A stretch of 48,614 nt of DNA from Rubrivivax sp. Lineage in GTDB: Bacteria; Pseudomonadota; Gammaproteobacteria; Burkholderiales; Burkholderiaceae. Positions 8,039 to 17,415 of the stretch are shown here, piece after piece. The notes under the pieces were generated by a model. The model was not told the origin of the DNA, did not search any database, and saw nothing but the letters and a program-made list of their open reading frames with translations. A program made the translations under genes and the position numbers. The stretch is taken from NCBI GenBank assembly GCA_016790225.1, contig JAEUOZ010000024.1, positions 1 to 48,614 on the forward strand. The letters run 5' to 3'. Numbering within the stretch: position 1 is the stretch's first letter; each line of letters opens with the position of its first letter.

Positions 8039-10705
8039 TCAATCCTGCAGCGCGCGGCTGACGATTTCCTGCACGTCGGTGCTCAGCTCGGCGCGCGCAG
8101 CGACGCGCTCGATGGCCATGCGCGCGGCGCTGCGGCAGGGCTCGGCCAGCTGGCGCCAGCGGTCCAGCGCGCGCGCCAGGCGCGCCGCCAGCTGCGGGTT
8201 GAAGGCGTCGATCTCCACCACCTTGTCGGCCCAGAGCACATAACCTGAGGCGTCAGGCCGGTGGAAGGCGGCCGGGTTGCGCATCCAGCCCTGCAGCAGC
8301 GATCGGGCGCGGTTGGGGTTGGTGACCTGGTAGTCGGGGTGCTGCAGCAGCTGCCTCACGCGGGCGAAGACACGGCCGTCACGTTCCGGCGCGCGCGCCT
8401 GGATGGCAAACCACTTGTCGATCACCAGGGCTTCGCCGGCAAACAGCGCGTGCAGGCGCTCCAGCGCTGGCGTCGCGAGCTCGGCATGCACGTTCACCAG
8501 GGCCTGCAGCGCACCCAGGCGATCGGTCATGTTGCCGGCGTCCTTGAAGCGCTGGTAGGCGCGGCCGGGCCAGACGCTGTCGCCCGTGTTGGAGGCCTGG
8601 CGTACCAGCATCGCCAGGGCGAGGTTGGCCAGCGCGCGCTGGCCGGACTGCTGCACGTCGGCCACATAGCCGGCGCGCACCTGGTGTGCCTCCCAGGCCC
8701 ATAGCCAGTCTTCGTGGAGTGCGGCGGCCAGCTGATCCAGCATGGCCTGGCGCACGGCGTTCACGCGCTGCGCGTTGGCGTTGGTGCACAGATCGAACCA
8801 CTCGAATTCGGTGGGCAGATTGAGCACCAGTTCCTTGAAGGCCGGGTCCAGCCCCGGGTGGCGCAGCACGCCGCGCAGCGCCTCGATCAGCGGCGCATCC
8901 AGCCAGGGGCGATCGCCCTCGGAGGCCACAGCGGCCTGCAGCCGCGCGAGCAGCAGGCGCTGCGAGGCCTCCCAGCGGTTGAAGGCATCGCTGTCGCAGC
9001 GCAGCAGGCGCAGCAGCGCGCCCTCGTCCAACCCGTCGTCCAGGTGCACGGGGGCCGAGAAGCCGCGCAGCAGCGAGGGCAAGGGCTCGCTCGTCACGTC
9101 GACAAATACGAAGTCCTGCTCGGCCTCGGTCAGCACCAGGGTGCGCTGCAGGCCGGTGGCCTGCGCTTCGCCATCCAGGCGCAGCGGCAGCGGCTGGTCA
9201 TCGGCGCCGATCAGGCCCAGGGTGACCGGGATCACCTGCGGCAAGCCGCCGGCCTGGCCAGGCGCTTGCGACAGCCGCAGCGTGTAGCGCTGGCTCCCGG
9301 CGTCATGGAAGCCGCGGGCCTTCAGCTGCGGCGTGCCGGCCTGCGCGTACCAGCGCTTGAAGGGTTCGAGGTGCAGGGTCAGCGCGCTGTCGGGATTGGC
9401 GTCCGCCATCGCCTGGGCAAAGTCGTCGCAGGTCACGGCCTGGCCGTCATGGCGCTGAAAATACAGGGCCATGCCGCGTGCAAAGCCCTCGCGGCCGACC
9501 AGCGTCTGCATCATGCGCACGACCTCGGCACCCTTCTCGTAGACCGTGGGCGTATAGAAGTTGTCGATCGCCGCATAGCTGTCCGGCCGCACCGGGTGCG
9601 CCATCGGGCCGCCGTCCTCGGGGAACTGCACCATGCGCAGCGAGCGCACGTCCTCGATGCGCTTGACCGCGCGCGCCGAAGCGCCGCCGGCCATGTCCTG
9701 GCTGAATTCCTGATCGCGAAAGACGGTGAGGCCTTCCTTGAGCGAGAGCTGGAACCAGTCGCGGCAGGTGATGCGGTTGCCTGTCCAGTTGTGGAAATAC
9801 TCGTGCGCCACCACGCTCTCGATGGCCGCGAAATCGGTGTCGGTGGCGGTGGCAGGGCTGGCCAGCACGTACATCGTGTTGAAGATGTTCAGGCCCTTGT
9901 TCTCCATCGCGCCCATGTTGAAGTCCTGGACGGCCACCACCATGAAGCGTTCCAGGTCCAGCGGCAGCTGGAAGCGCGCTTCGTCCCAGATCAGCGAAGC
10001 GACCAGCGAGTTCATTGCGTGCTCGGTCTTGTCCAGATCGCCGCGCTTGACGAAGATCTGCAGCAGGTGATCCTGGCCGGCGCGCGTGCGCACGCGCTGC
10101 TCGCGGCACACCAGATCGGCCGCCACCAGCGCGAAGAGGTAGCTGGGCTTGGGGAAGGGGTCGTGCCACTTCGCATAGTGTCGGCCGTTATCCAGCTCAC
10201 CTTGCTCCAGCAGGTTGCCGTTGGACAGCAGCACGGGGTACTTCGCCTTGTCGGCGCGCAGGGTCACCGTGAAGACGGCCATCACGTCCGGCCGATCCAG
10301 GAAATAGGTGATGCGGCGGAAGCCCTCGGCCTCGCACTGCGTGAAGAAGCCGCTGCCGCTGGTGTACAGGCCCGAGAGCTGGCGGTTCTTCTCAGGCGCG
10401 CAGGTGTTGCGGATCTCCAGCACGAACTGCTGCGCCGCCGGCGGGTTGTCGATGACCAGCATCCCGTCCTCGTGGCGGAAGGACACGCCCTCGCCTCCGC
10501 TCATCACGCGCAGCAGGTTCAGATCTTCGCCGTGCAGTCGCAGCGCCTGGCCCGGCGCCGCCTGCGGGTTGCGCTCCATGTGCAATCGGCTCGCGACGAT
10601 GGTCTTGGCCGGGTCCAGGTCAAAGCTCAGCTCGACGGCGCGGATCCAGAACGCCGGGGCGGCGTAGTCCGCGCGGTGGACCACCGTGGCGGTGCCTTCA
10701 CGCAT
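8039..10705 (-). CDS. pepN: aminopeptidase N (M1 zinc metallopeptidase)
   Basis: This enzyme removes N-terminal amino acids from peptides in the cytoplasm during protein turnover. The M1 motifs are complete: GAMENKG exopeptidase motif, the zinc site HEYFH (His301, Glu302, His305) and the third ligand Glu324 in LKEGLTV, at the usual 19-residue spacing. The length of 888 residues matches proteobacterial PepN. The start is the ATG at 10705 (MREGTATVVHRADY): a GGAG ribosome site lies 8-9 bases upstream and the N-terminus matches the family, so a longer start at 10726 is not needed. The gene is followed by fbp and preceded by prfB, all on the - strand. Confidence 0.96.
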   Translation of the reverse strand: MREGTATVVHRADYAAPAFWIRAVELSFDLDPAKTIVASRLHMERNPQAAPGQALRLHGEDLNLLRVMSGGEGVSFRHEDGMLVIDNPPAAQQFVLEIRNTCAPEKNRQLSGLYTSGSGFFTQCEAEGFRRITYFLDRPDVMAVFTVTLRADKAKYPVLLSNGNLLEQGELDNGRHYAKWHDPFPKPSYLFALVAADLVCREQRVRTRAGQDHLLQIFVKRGDLDKTEHAMNSLVASLIWDEARFQLPLDLERFMVVAVQDFNMGAMENKGLNIFNTMYVLASPATATDTDFAAIESVVAHEYFHNWTGNRITCRDWFQLSLKEGLTVFRDQEFSQDMAGGASARAVKRIEDVRSLRMVQFPEDGGPMAHPVRPDSYAAIDNFYTPTVYEKGAEVVRMMQTLVGREGFARGMALYFQRHDGQAVTCDDFAQAMADANPDSALTLHLEPFKRWYAQAGTPQLKARGFHDAGSQRYTLRLSQAPGQAGGLPQVIPVTLGLIGADDQPLPLRLDGEAQATGLQRTLVLTEAEQDFVFVDVTSEPLPSLLRGFSAPVHLDDGLDEGALLRLLRCDSDAFNRWEASQRLLLARLQAAVASEGDRPWLDAPLIEALRGVLRHPGLDPAFKELVLNLPTEFEWFDLCTNANAQRVNAVRQAMLDQLAAALHEDWLWAWEAHQVRAGYVADVQQSGQRALANLALAMLVRQASNTGDSVWPGRAYQRFKDAGNMTDRLGALQALVNVHAELATPALERLHALFAGEALVIDKWFAIQARAPERDGRVFARVRQLLQHPDYQVTNPNRARSLLQGWMRNPAAFHRPDASGYVLWADKVVEIDAFNPQLAARLARALDRWRQLAEPCRSAARMAIERVAARAELSTDVQEIVSRALQD

Positions 10706-10790
10706 GGGAGTGTCTCCAATGTTCAATGATGCAAACGAGCGGCGGACCGGCCGGGCAGGGCGCCCGGCGCCGGCACCGCGACGCGGACCT

Positions 10791-11895
10791 TCACAGCCCT
10801 TGCTTCAGGCTGGCTTCGACAAAAGGATCGAGATCGCCGTCCAGCACCTTCTGCGTGTTGGAGATCTCGACACCCGTGCGCAGATCCTTGATGCGGCTCT
10901 GGTCGAGCACGTAGCTGCGGATCTGGTGGCCCCAACCGACGTCTGTCTTGGAGTCCTCCAGCTTCTGCTGGGCCTCCATCTGCTTGCGCATCTCGTACTC
11001 GTACAGCCGGGAGCGCAGCATCTGCCAGGCCTCGTCGCGGTTGCGGTGCTGTGAACGGTCGTTCTGGCACTGCACGACGATGCCCGTGGGGATGTGCGTC
11101 AGGCGCACGGCCGAATCGGTCTTGTTGATGTGCTGGCCGCCGGCCCCGCTGGCGCGGAAGGTGTCGGTGCGCACATCGGCCGGATTGATCTCGATCTCAA
11201 TTGAATCGTCCACCTCCGGGTAGACGAAGAGCGAGGCAAAGCTGGTGTGGCGGCCGCCGGCGGAATCGAAGGGGCTCTTGCGCACCAGCCGGTGCACGCC
11301 GGTCTCGGTGCGCAGGTGGCCGAAGGCATAGTCGCCTTCCACCTTCAGGCTGGCGCTGCGGATGCCGGCCACATCGCCCTCGGTCTCTTCCAGCACTTCG
11401 GCCTTGAAGCCCTTGCGCTCGCAGTACTTGAGGTACTGGCGCAGCAGCATGCTGGCCCAGTCGCAGGCTTCGGTGCCGCCGGCGCCGGCCTGGATGTCGA
11501 TGAAGCAGTTGCCCGGATCGGCCGGGTTGTTGAACATCCGGCGGAACTCCAGCTGTTCGACCGTCGCCTTCAGTGCTTCGGCCTCGTCGCGGATCGCCAG
11601 CAGGCCATCGACATCGCCGTCGGCCTTGGACATCTCGTACAGCTCGGTGTTGTCGTCCAGGTTGCCGGTGAGATGGTCGATGGTCTGCACCACCGTTTCC
11701 AGCGTCTTCTTTTCCTTGCCCAGTTCCTGGGCGCGCTTGGGTTCGCTCCAGACGGCCGGGTTTTCCAGCGCCGCGTTGACTTCGTTCAGCCGCAGGGATT
11801 TGCGGTCGTAGTCAAAGATACCCCCGGAGCTGCCCGGTGCGCGCCTTGAGATCGGCGAGCAGCGAGCCGATGGCGTTGATGTCTTCGATGTCCAT
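10791..11895 (-). CDS. prfB: peptide chain release factor 2, with programmed +1 frameshift
   Basis: RF2 ends translation at UGA and UAA codons. The first 27 codons (11895-11815, [20 protein letters not shown]...) end at an in-frame TGA at 11814-11812. The sequence there is the classic RF2 recoding site, GGGGGTATCTTTGAC. Slipping one base at CTT puts the ribosome in the frame that runs to 10791, giving 367 residues, close to the 365 of E. coli RF2. The second frame has the SPF anticodon-mimic ([10 protein letters not shown]) and the catalytic GGQ at about residues 252-254. This is autoregulation by RF2 level, not a broken gene. The family is certain; frameshifting itself is inferred from the conserved site. 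Confidence 0.96.
11811..11827 (-). promoter_or_regulatory. RF2 +1 programmed frameshift site
   Basis: Read on the - strand this is a purine-rich G5 stretch (internal Shine-Dalgarno-like), TAT, slippery CTT, stop TGA and a following C. The TGA-C context is the weak termination signal that lets RF2 scarcity favour frameshifting. The element agrees base for base with the known core GGGGGTATCTTTGAC. Confidence 0.95.
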
Positions 11896-11921
11896 AGCCG
11901 CAGGATTCTGGCACGCCGGGC

Positions 11922-12857
11922 TCAGGCATTCAGGAATGCGGCCAGCAGTGCGGCCAGCGCTTCGGGCTGGTCGTGGTGCAGCATGTGGCCGCAGGCGCCT
12001 AGCGTGTGTCGCTGCAGCTCGGGCACGACCGTCAGCCGTTCGTGGAATTCCGCCTTGGAGTAGCGCGCGCCCCACCAGCCGCTGAGATCCGTCAGCTCGC
12101 CTTCCACCCACAGCAGCGGCGCGCGGATGGCGGTCCAGGTGGCCAGGATCTCGTCCACGCGGTAGAGCATCGGGTTGACGCGCTTGTGCGCCGGATCGCA
12201 GCGCACGTGCCAGCGGCCATCGGCGTCGGGTGCGGCCCAGTGCGGCGCCAGCCAGGCGGCCTTGTCGGCGCCCAGCCGCGGGTTGTTGGCCTGCAGCCGG
12301 GCGGCCACCTCGGCCAGGCTGCCGAAGCCCTTGAAGCCCTGCGGCATCTTGAGGTCGTCCAGCCACTGCGCGAGCCGCTTCGGTGCCTGCTCGGGGCGCG
12401 TCTGCGGCAGCCCGAAGCCTTCCAGGTTGATCAGCCGCCGCACGCGCAGCGGGCGCGCGCCGGCATAGCTCATCACGACGTTGCCGCCCATGCTGTGGCC
12501 CAGCAGATCCACCGGTGCGTCGGGCGAGACGCGGTCGATCAGGGCATCCAGGTCGCCCAGGTAGTCGGCAAACCAGTAGGCATCGCTGCCGCTGTTGGCG
12601 CTCTGGCCAAAACCGCGCCAGTCGGGTGCCACGACATGCCGCAGCCGGCCTTCGTGGCGGGCCAGCGCGTCAACCGCAAACTGGAACGATGCGCCCACGT
12701 CGGCCCAGCCGTGCACCATCACCAGCGTCGGCGATGTCGGGCCTGCCGACGCGGGCTCACCCCACTCCCACAGGTGGTAGCGCAGCCCGCGCAGGGTCTC
12801 GAAGCGCGAGCGGGCCGCGTGCAGCACGGCGTAGGCGGGCAGGTCGTGTGTGGACAT
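11922..12857 (-). CDS. alpha/beta hydrolase, substrate unknown
   Basis: A 311-residue alpha/beta-hydrolase fold protein. It has the oxyanion-hole segment VMVHGWADVGASF (about 46-58), the nucleophile elbow GHSMGG with Ser122, and a C-terminal GHMLHHDQP giving the likely catalytic His291. The acid is probably one of the aspartates near VEGELTDLSG. There is no signal peptide, so it should be cytoplasmic. The lid region (about 140-230) carries no recognised substrate signature; esterase, lactonase or epoxide-hydrolase-like activity are all possible. It ends 26 bases before the prfB start on the same strand and may be co-transcribed with it. Confidence 0.85.
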   Translation of the reverse strand: MSTHDLPAYAVLHAARSRFETLRGLRYHLWEWGEPASAGPTSPTLVMVHGWADVGASFQFAVDALARHEGRLRHVVAPDWRGFGQSANSGSDAYWFADYLGDLDALIDRVSPDAPVDLLGHSMGGNVVMSYAGARPLRVRRLINLEGFGLPQTRPEQAPKRLAQWLDDLKMPQGFKGFGSLAEVAARLQANNPRLGADKAAWLAPHWAAPDADGRWHVRCDPAHKRVNPMLYRVDEILATWTAIRAPLLWVEGELTDLSGWWGARYSKAEFHERLTVVPELQRHTLGACGHMLHHDQPEALAALLAAFLNA

Positions 12858-12908
12858 GCCCGGACTGTAGGCCAGCCATCCGCGAGACCGGCTCGCGCGC
12901 GGCAGGGC

Positions 12909-14030
12909 TCAGGCCAGCGCCAGCGCGGCCAGCTTTTCAGGCGACAGGCGGATCTTGATCGAGCGGGCCGGCACCACGCCGGTGACCGCATGCGCCGGGT
13001 TGCTGGTGTCGCGGCGCAGCGGGTCCAGCAGCGCTTCGCCCTGCCGGTTGACCAGCACGGAGACCACCGGCGCCATCACCGTCGGGCCGCGCTTGATGAC
13101 CACGCCCACTTCGTTGGAGGCCAGCGCCACGTAGCAGCCCGGCGGGTAGACGCCGAACTCCTTGACCAGCGCGGCGGTGATCGGGTTGCCCGGATCGCGC
13201 ATGAAGATCTCGCGCCCGGCGCGATCGGCCGGCATCGGATCGCGGTTGGCGCGCGGGCTGAGCTTGGCGGCATAGACATCGGCGCGGTGCAGCAGCGAGG
13301 CCAGCTCCGTCGGATCGCCGATGCCCAGCGGGTAGCCTGAGCGGTCCGGCGTTTCGTGGTGCTGCTGGACGGCGGTGAGCCAGACCGGATCGCTCACGCC
13401 GGCCTGGATCAGCATCTCGCGGCTGCGCACGGGGTGCGACTGGATCAGGCGCTTCTGCTCCTCGTTGGGCCGCCCGGGATGGTTGGCCAGGATGCCCTGC
13501 AGCTCGAACATCGACAGGTTCATCGTCAGCGCGGCCTTGAAGGCGCGGTTGGATTCGTCGTCGGACCACTGCAGGCGCTTGGCCACCAGCCGGCAGACGA
13601 TGGCCGTGTGGATGGCGTGGTTCAGCCCGTACTGGGTGTTGGAATTGCCCTCCTGGCGCAGCACCTGCAGGATGGCCAGATCCGGGTCACGGTCGATCAG
13701 CTGCTCCACGGGCTTGGCGGCTTCGTCCAGCGCGGCGCGGAAGGTCTCCGGCTCCACCTGCGTCAGCGTCTGGTGCACGCGGCTGATGTTGTCCTGCCAG
13801 AGCGTGGCCAGCATCTGCGGCGGCGCCTGCTTGATGGCTTCCGGTGTGCGATGCACTTCGGCCAGATCGACCAGCGTGCCGCGGTCGAACAGGGCCTGCA
13901 TCTGATCGGGCGTGCCCACCACCTGGCCCTTGGCGAGCAGCAGGGTCTGGTCGTTGTTGAAGACGTTGAAGGGCAGCGGCTCGCCGACATGGACACGGTG
14001 GCGGACGACGGAGAGCTGCGTGAAGCGCAT
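12909..14030 (-). CDS. HD-GYP-like protein with a degenerate HD site
   Basis: A 373-residue protein (start MRFTQLSVVRHRV at the ATG of 14030). The N-terminal part is a small PilZ- or DUF3391-like region (GEPLPFNVFNNDQTLLLAKGQ). The central part resembles HD-GYP phosphodiesterases: an LNHAIHTAIVCRLVAKRL helix and the motif QHHETPDRSGYP, matching the canonical HHExxDGxGYP except for Arg replacing the first Gly. The expected LLHDIGK metal-binding HD is replaced by a segment reading LTMNLSMFEL. Loss of that HD argues against normal c-di-GMP hydrolysis and for a binding or signalling role. The C-terminal part (about 290-373) is unassigned. It is divergent from the GNAT gene at 14181. Confidence 0.8.
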   Translation of the reverse strand: MRFTQLSVVRHRVHVGEPLPFNVFNNDQTLLLAKGQVVGTPDQMQALFDRGTLVDLAEVHRTPEAIKQAPPQMLATLWQDNISRVHQTLTQVEPETFRAALDEAAKPVEQLIDRDPDLAILQVLRQEGNSNTQYGLNHAIHTAIVCRLVAKRLQWSDDESNRAFKAALTMNLSMFELQGILANHPGRPNEEQKRLIQSHPVRSREMLIQAGVSDPVWLTAVQQHHETPDRSGYPLGIGDPTELASLLHRADVYAAKLSPRANRDPMPADRAGREIFMRDPGNPITAALVKEFGVYPPGCYVALASNEVGVVIKRGPTVMAPVVSVLVNRQGEALLDPLRRDTSNPAHAVTGVVPARSIKIRLSPEKLAALALA

Positions 14031-14180
14031 GGTGGGGTCTCTTGTTCGTTGGACGGTGGAATCGCGCCGATGCTTCGCGCGTGGCGCGCTCATCGGGGGT
14101 TTCGGAGCATGCAGTGTGGCCTTTTGCCCGGGGCCGCCAAACGCAAAATGAACGCCCGCAAAGCGCCCCATGTAACAACA

Positions 14181-14669
14181 ATGAACCAGTTGCAACTGCG
14201 CCCCGCCGCCGAGTCCGATCTGCCGGCGATCAGCGGCTTGATCCTGGAGCTGGCGGTCTTCGAGAAGCTCGAACACCTCGTGCAGGCCACGCCCGACAAG
14301 CTGCGCCCGCATCTCTTCGGGCCGCGTCCGGCGGCGGAGGCCGTGGTGGCGGAGGTGGATCGTCAGGTGGTGGGCTTCGCGCTGTTCTTCACCAACTTCT
14401 CCACCTTCCTGGCGCGCCCCGGGCTGTATCTGGAAGACCTGTACGTGCAGCCCGCCTGGCGCGGCCAGGGCCTGGGCAAGGCGCTGCTGCAGCACCTGGG
14501 GGCGCTGGCCGTGCAGCGCGGCTGCGGCCGATTCGAATGGAGCGTGCTGGACTGGAACGAGAACGCCATCCGCTTCTACGAGCGCATGGGCGCCACGGTG
14601 ATGCCCGATTGGCGCATCTGCCGCGTCACGGGCGACGCGCTGGCCGCCTTCGGGCGCGAGCCGGGCTGA
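14181..14669 (+). CDS. GNAT family N-acetyltransferase
   Basis: A 162-residue acetyltransferase of the GCN5 fold, similar in layout to diamine/spermidine-type GNATs (RPAAESDLPAISGLILELAVFEKLEH at the N-terminus). The acetyl-CoA pyrophosphate loop is visible as RGQGLG in VQPAWRGQGLGKALLQHL, and the NENAIRFYERMGA segment is the usual motif B. The start at 14181 has no clear Shine-Dalgarno; an in-frame ATG at 14148 is the alternative, but the family begins at QLRPA. The stop TGATG overlaps a possible start of the acyl-CoA synthetase. The acceptor substrate is not readable. Confidence 0.88.
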   Translation: MNQLQLRPAAESDLPAISGLILELAVFEKLEHLVQATPDKLRPHLFGPRPAAEAVVAEVDRQVVGFALFFTNFSTFLARPGLYLEDLYVQPAWRGQGLGKALLQHLGALAVQRGCGRFEWSVLDWNENAIRFYERMGATVMPDWRICRVTGDALAAFGREPG

Positions 14670-14710
14670 TGGCGGCCGGGTCCCGCCGGTCGTCCCCGGC
14701 TGCGGCGCCT

Positions 14711-16450
14711 ATGTCAGAGCCGCCGGACGTCCACGCACGGCTGCACGGTGAATTCCGCTGGCAGGTGCCTGCGCGCTTCAACATCGCCCAGGCCTGCAGC
14801 CGCCGCTGGGCCCGCACCACGCCGCAGGCGGTGGCCATCCGCTGGGAACATGAAGATGGCCGGCGCGCCGACTACAGCTATGCGCAGCTGCAGGCGGCCG
14901 CCAACCGCCTGTCGCAGGCCTTGCGCCGCCGCGGCGTGCAGCGGGGTGACCGCGTGGCCATCGTCATGCCGCAGCGCTTCGAGACGGCGGTCTCGCACAT
15001 GGCGGTCTACCAGCTGGGCGCTGTGGCCATGCCGCTGTCGATGCTCTTCGGCCCCGAAGCGCTGGCCTACCGGCTGCAGCACAGCGAAGCCGTGGCCGCC
15101 ATCGTCGACGAGAGCGCCGTCGACAAGCTGCTCGAAGCTCGCCCCCAGTGCCCCGGACTGCAGCTGGTGGTGGCCGTGGGCGGGGCCGCGGGGCTAGGCG
15201 ACGCCGACTGGGGCCCCTTGCTGGCGGGCGCGAGCCCTCGCTTCAGCCTGGTGCCGACGATGGCTGACGATCCGGCCGTGCTGATCTACACCAGCGGCAC
15301 CACGGGCCCGCCCAAGGGCGCGCTGATCCCGCACCGCGCCTTGATCGGCAACCTCACGGGCTTCGTGTGCAGCCAGAACTGGTATCCGCAGGATGATGCG
15401 GTCTTCTGGTCGCCCGCCGATTGGGCCTGGACGGGCGGGCTCATGGATGCCCTGCTGCCCACGCTGACCTTCGGCCGCCCGATCGTCGCCTTCCAGGGCC
15501 GCTTCCAGCCCGAGCGGGCGCTGGCGCTGATGCAGTCTCATCGCGTGACGCACAGCTTCCTGTTCCCCACCGCGCTGAAGGCCCTGATGAAGGCCGTGCC
15601 GCATCCGCGGCGCAGCCACCGCCTGCGGCTGCGTGCGGTGATGAGTGCGGGCGAGGCGGTGGGCGACGCCGTGTTCCAGTGGTGCCAGCGCGAACTGGGC
15701 GTCACCGTCAACGAGATGTTCGGCCAGACCGAGATCAACTACATCGTGGGCAACTGCACCCGGGTGCTGGATGGCGCGGGCCGCAATCTGCACGGCTGGC
15801 CGGCGCGCCCCGGGAGCATGGGCCGCCCCTACCCCGGCCACCGCGTGGCGGTGATCGACGACGAAGGGCGCGAGTGCCCTCGCGGCACACCGGGCGACGT
15901 GGCCGTGCACCGGCGCGACATCCACGGCCATCCCGATCCGGTGTTCTTTCTGGGCTACTGGAAGAACGAGGAAGCCACGCGCGCCAAGTTCACCGGCGAT
16001 CCTCTGGACAGCTGGTGCCGCACCGGGGACATGGCGGTGATGGATGCGGATGGCTGGCTCTGGTACCAGGGGCGCAGCGACGACATGTTCAAGGCGGCGG
16101 GTTACCGCATCGGCCCCAGCGAGATCGAAAACTGCCTGGTCAAGCATCCGGCCGTGGCCAACGCGGCGGTGGTCCCCAAGCCGGATGCCGAGCGCGGCGC
16201 CGTGGTCAAGGCCTACATCGTGCTGGCGCCCGGCCATGAGCCGGGTGACGCGCTGGTGGCCGAACTGCAGCGACATGTCCGGGGGCGGCTGGCGCCTTAC
16301 GAGTACCCCAAGGAGATCGAATTCATCGATGCCCTGCCGATGACCACCACGGGCAAGGTGCAGCGTCGCGTATTGCGCCTGCAGGAAGAGGCGCGGGCGG
16401 CTGAGAGCTCGACGGCCCTGGCGCAAGCACCCGTGCCGGCAAAGGCCTAG
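14711..16450 (+). CDS. acyl-CoA synthetase (AMP-forming), acetyl/medium-chain type
   Basis: A 579-residue member of the ANL superfamily that activates a carboxylic acid as an acyl-AMP and transfers it to CoA. Motifs: TSGTTGPPKG (residues 194-203), the A5-type EMFGQTE, the hinge region WCRTGDMAVMDADGWLWYQG, DMFKAAGYRIGPSEIE, and the adenylation lysine K549 in TTTGKVQRR. The closest general resemblance is to acetyl-CoA synthetase-like and medium-chain (ACSM-like) ligases. The start could also be the ATG at 14669, which overlaps the GNAT stop (TGATG) and adds 14 low-complexity residues. It lies upstream of a second acyl-activation module, but shared function is not shown. Confidence 0.9.
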   Translation: MSEPPDVHARLHGEFRWQVPARFNIAQACSRRWARTTPQAVAIRWEHEDGRRADYSYAQLQAAANRLSQALRRRGVQRGDRVAIVMPQRFETAVSHMAVYQLGAVAMPLSMLFGPEALAYRLQHSEAVAAIVDESAVDKLLEARPQCPGLQLVVAVGGAAGLGDADWGPLLAGASPRFSLVPTMADDPAVLIYTSGTTGPPKGALIPHRALIGNLTGFVCSQNWYPQDDAVFWSPADWAWTGGLMDALLPTLTFGRPIVAFQGRFQPERALALMQSHRVTHSFLFPTALKALMKAVPHPRRSHRLRLRAVMSAGEAVGDAVFQWCQRELGVTVNEMFGQTEINYIVGNCTRVLDGAGRNLHGWPARPGSMGRPYPGHRVAVIDDEGRECPRGTPGDVAVHRRDIHGHPDPVFFLGYWKNEEATRAKFTGDPLDSWCRTGDMAVMDADGWLWYQGRSDDMFKAAGYRIGPSEIENCLVKHPAVANAAVVPKPDAERGAVVKAYIVLAPGHEPGDALVAELQRHVRGRLAPYEYPKEIEFIDALPMTTTGKVQRRVLRLQEEARAAESSTALAQAPVPAKA

Positions 16451-16527
16451 GCTCGGGAAGGACACTCTGGCTCGCGCCGGCAGGACGGCCCCTTGAGGGC
16501 GCGTCGGGCGCGTCAAGGAACTGCTGG

Positions 16528-17382
16528 ATGTTTCGCCCTCTGATGGAAGCCGATTTCCCGGCCGCCGCTGCGCTGCTGGCCGAAGGCTTTCCGAACCGGT
16601 CACTGGCCTTCTGGGAATCGGGGCTGAACCGGCTGCGTGTGCACGCCCGCAACCAGGAAGCGGGCGTGCCGCTCGGGCTGCTGCTGCAGCACGAAGGCCA
16701 GCTGGCGGGCGTGGCGCTGATGCCCGCCAGCCTGCGCCAGCGCGCCGACGGCAGCCGCTACCCGCTGGTGAACGTCTCCAGCTGGTATGTGCGGCCCGAG
16801 CACCGGCTGCGCGCAGCGCCGATGCTGCGCGCCATGGTGGCTGACAAGCGCTGCGCCTACATCGATCTCACGCCCACCGAAGAGGTGCGGCGCATGCTGC
16901 CGCTGTTCGGCTTCAAGACCGTCAATGCCGGCACCACCGTGGGCGTGCTGCCGCTGCTGGCGCTGGGCTCGGCGGCGGCTGCACGCATCCGCCCGCTGCG
17001 GGCCGATGACGTGTTGCCGGCCCAGGCGCCGCCGCTGGAGATGCTGCTGGCGCACCGCGAGCTGGACTGTGAATCGGTGCTGCTGGAACACGAAGGCGGC
17101 CAGACCTTGTTCGTCTACCGCAGCCGGCCGGTGCGTCGCTTGCCGGCTGCGCGCCTGAAGTACATCGGCAGCCATGCCGTGATGCAGCGCTGCCTGCCGG
17201 TCCTGGCACGCCATCTGCTGGCCCGGGGTTTTCTGCTCATGAGCTGGGATACGCGCGGCACCGATGCGCCCAGTACGGCCAGCTTGCGGCGCAGGCCGGG
17301 CGGGCTGTGGTTTGCGCGAGGGGAAACCTTCGACGATGTCACGGATTTCATCGGAACCGAGCTGTGCATCCTGGGTGTCTGA
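16528..17382 (+). CDS. GNAT-like acyltransferase
   Basis: A 284-residue protein beginning FRPLMEADFPAAAALLAEGFPNR, the entry of a GNAT fold, followed by NVSSWYVRPEHRLRAAPML, which resembles the acetyl-CoA-binding segment of that family. The second half (about 150-284) is less typical and includes a repeated strand/helix pattern, perhaps a second degenerate GNAT lobe. An AAGGA ribosome site lies 8 bases before the ATG. Thirty-three bases separate it from an acyl carrier protein gene, so a transferase acting on an ACP-bound or amine substrate made by the downstream genes is a reasonable inference. No acceptor residues can be named. Confidence 0.65.
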   Translation: MFRPLMEADFPAAAALLAEGFPNRSLAFWESGLNRLRVHARNQEAGVPLGLLLQHEGQLAGVALMPASLRQRADGSRYPLVNVSSWYVRPEHRLRAAPMLRAMVADKRCAYIDLTPTEEVRRMLPLFGFKTVNAGTTVGVLPLLALGSAAAARIRPLRADDVLPAQAPPLEMLLAHRELDCESVLLEHEGGQTLFVYRSRPVRRLPAARLKYIGSHAVMQRCLPVLARHLLARGFLLMSWDTRGTDAPSTASLRRRPGGLWFARGETFDDVTDFIGTELCILGV

Positions 17383-17415
17383 GACGATGACCTCACTTGG
17401 CTTCCACTTCGCACC

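Noticed and set aside
8714..10729. A 671-codon open frame on the + strand over pepN
   Set aside because: Antisense to pepN, whose zinc-site motifs are intact; no coding features of its own.
11812..12366. A 184-codon frame that contains the RF2 N-terminus
   Set aside because: Only its last 27 codons are real (RF2 before the frameshift); the rest is antisense or out of frame within the alpha/beta hydrolase gene.
14042..14710. Long N-terminal extension of the acyl-CoA synthetase
   Set aside because: The extension overlaps the GNAT gene in another frame and has an Arg/Ala-rich shadow composition; the family starts near 14711.
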